The notes beneath the pieces were generated by a model, which ran no database searches, had not been told where the DNA came from, and saw only the letters and a program-made list of their open reading frames with translations. A stretch of DNA of 14,107 nucleotides, from positions 1-14,107 of the forward strand of contig SOIY01000134.1 of assembly GCA_004376785.1 (NCBI GenBank), in the 5' to 3' direction. Below, one piece after another: positions 14,096 through 14,107 of this stretch (its first letter is position 1; each line of letters opens with the position of its first letter). This DNA comes from Candidatus Stahliibacteriota bacterium. GTDB lineage: Bacteria; Hydrothermota; Tepidihabitantia; SM23-42. Made by a program: the position numbers and the translations under genes.

Positions 14096-14107
14096 ATTTA
14101 CCTCCTT

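Noticed and set aside
1..14107. CRISPR arrays, transposase genes, tRNA or rRNA genes.
   Set aside because: Reading through the window showed no regularly spaced repeats, no transposase motifs and no recognisable RNA gene.

Overview
The window is AT-rich bacterial DNA carrying the usual bacterial signals: Shine-Dalgarno sequences, near-consensus sigma-70 promoters, and ATG, GTG and TTG starts. Three things suggest an uncultured anaerobe of the candidate division WOR-3 (Stahlbacteria) type or a relative: a secreted M14 peptidase ending in a FlgD-like C-terminal module, a neighbouring secreted repeat protein whose start resembles the SBBP-type proteins common in such genomes, and oxygen-sensitive corrinoid and 2-hydroxyacyl-CoA dehydratase-type iron-sulfur enzymes. 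The taxonomic guess rests on memory of such proteins, not on a search.

Left part (1-3689). On the minus strand are the start of a secreted repeat protein cut by the window edge and, just upstream, a 43-residue stub of a GNAT acetyltransferase behind a perfect TTGACA-17-TATAAT promoter. A divergent gene on the plus strand encodes a 1000-residue secreted zinc carboxypeptidase with duplicated adhesive modules. A gene-poor stretch follows (3690-4160).

Middle (4028-6457). A short plus-strand block holds a cyclic-nucleotide-binding-domain protein without a DNA-binding domain, a terminator, and a two-gene operon: a cysteine-rich AbrB/MazE-type regulator followed by an ArsM-type arsenite methyltransferase. 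The operon is preceded by three copies of an AAAATC(A/T)G element that form mutually exclusive inverted repeats. A second HTH-less cyclic-nucleotide-binding protein faces it on the other strand.

Right part (6548-14095, minus strand). Read in the direction of transcription, this starts with a six-gene cluster with overlapping or closely spaced genes: a sarcosine/dimethylglycine-type methyltransferase (apparently frameshifted near its end), a methyltransferase corrinoid protein, two 2-hydroxyacyl-CoA dehydratase-type (HgdB-like) subunits, a uroporphyrinogen decarboxylase/MtaA-type methylcobamide methyltransferase, and an HgdC/BadF-type ATPase activator. Next come an Rrf2 regulator with its own promoter and palindromic operator (apparently leaderless), an AIR synthase/HypE-like protein, and an N-terminal stub of a cysteine desulfurase.

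The most interesting feature is the six-gene cluster. It joins corrinoid methyl-transfer parts to an ATP-driven low-potential iron-sulfur electron injector, with no CoA-substrate enzymes nearby. My inference is that the HgdC/HgdB-like proteins either reductively reactivate the corrinoid cofactor or carry out a new corrinoid-coupled reduction.
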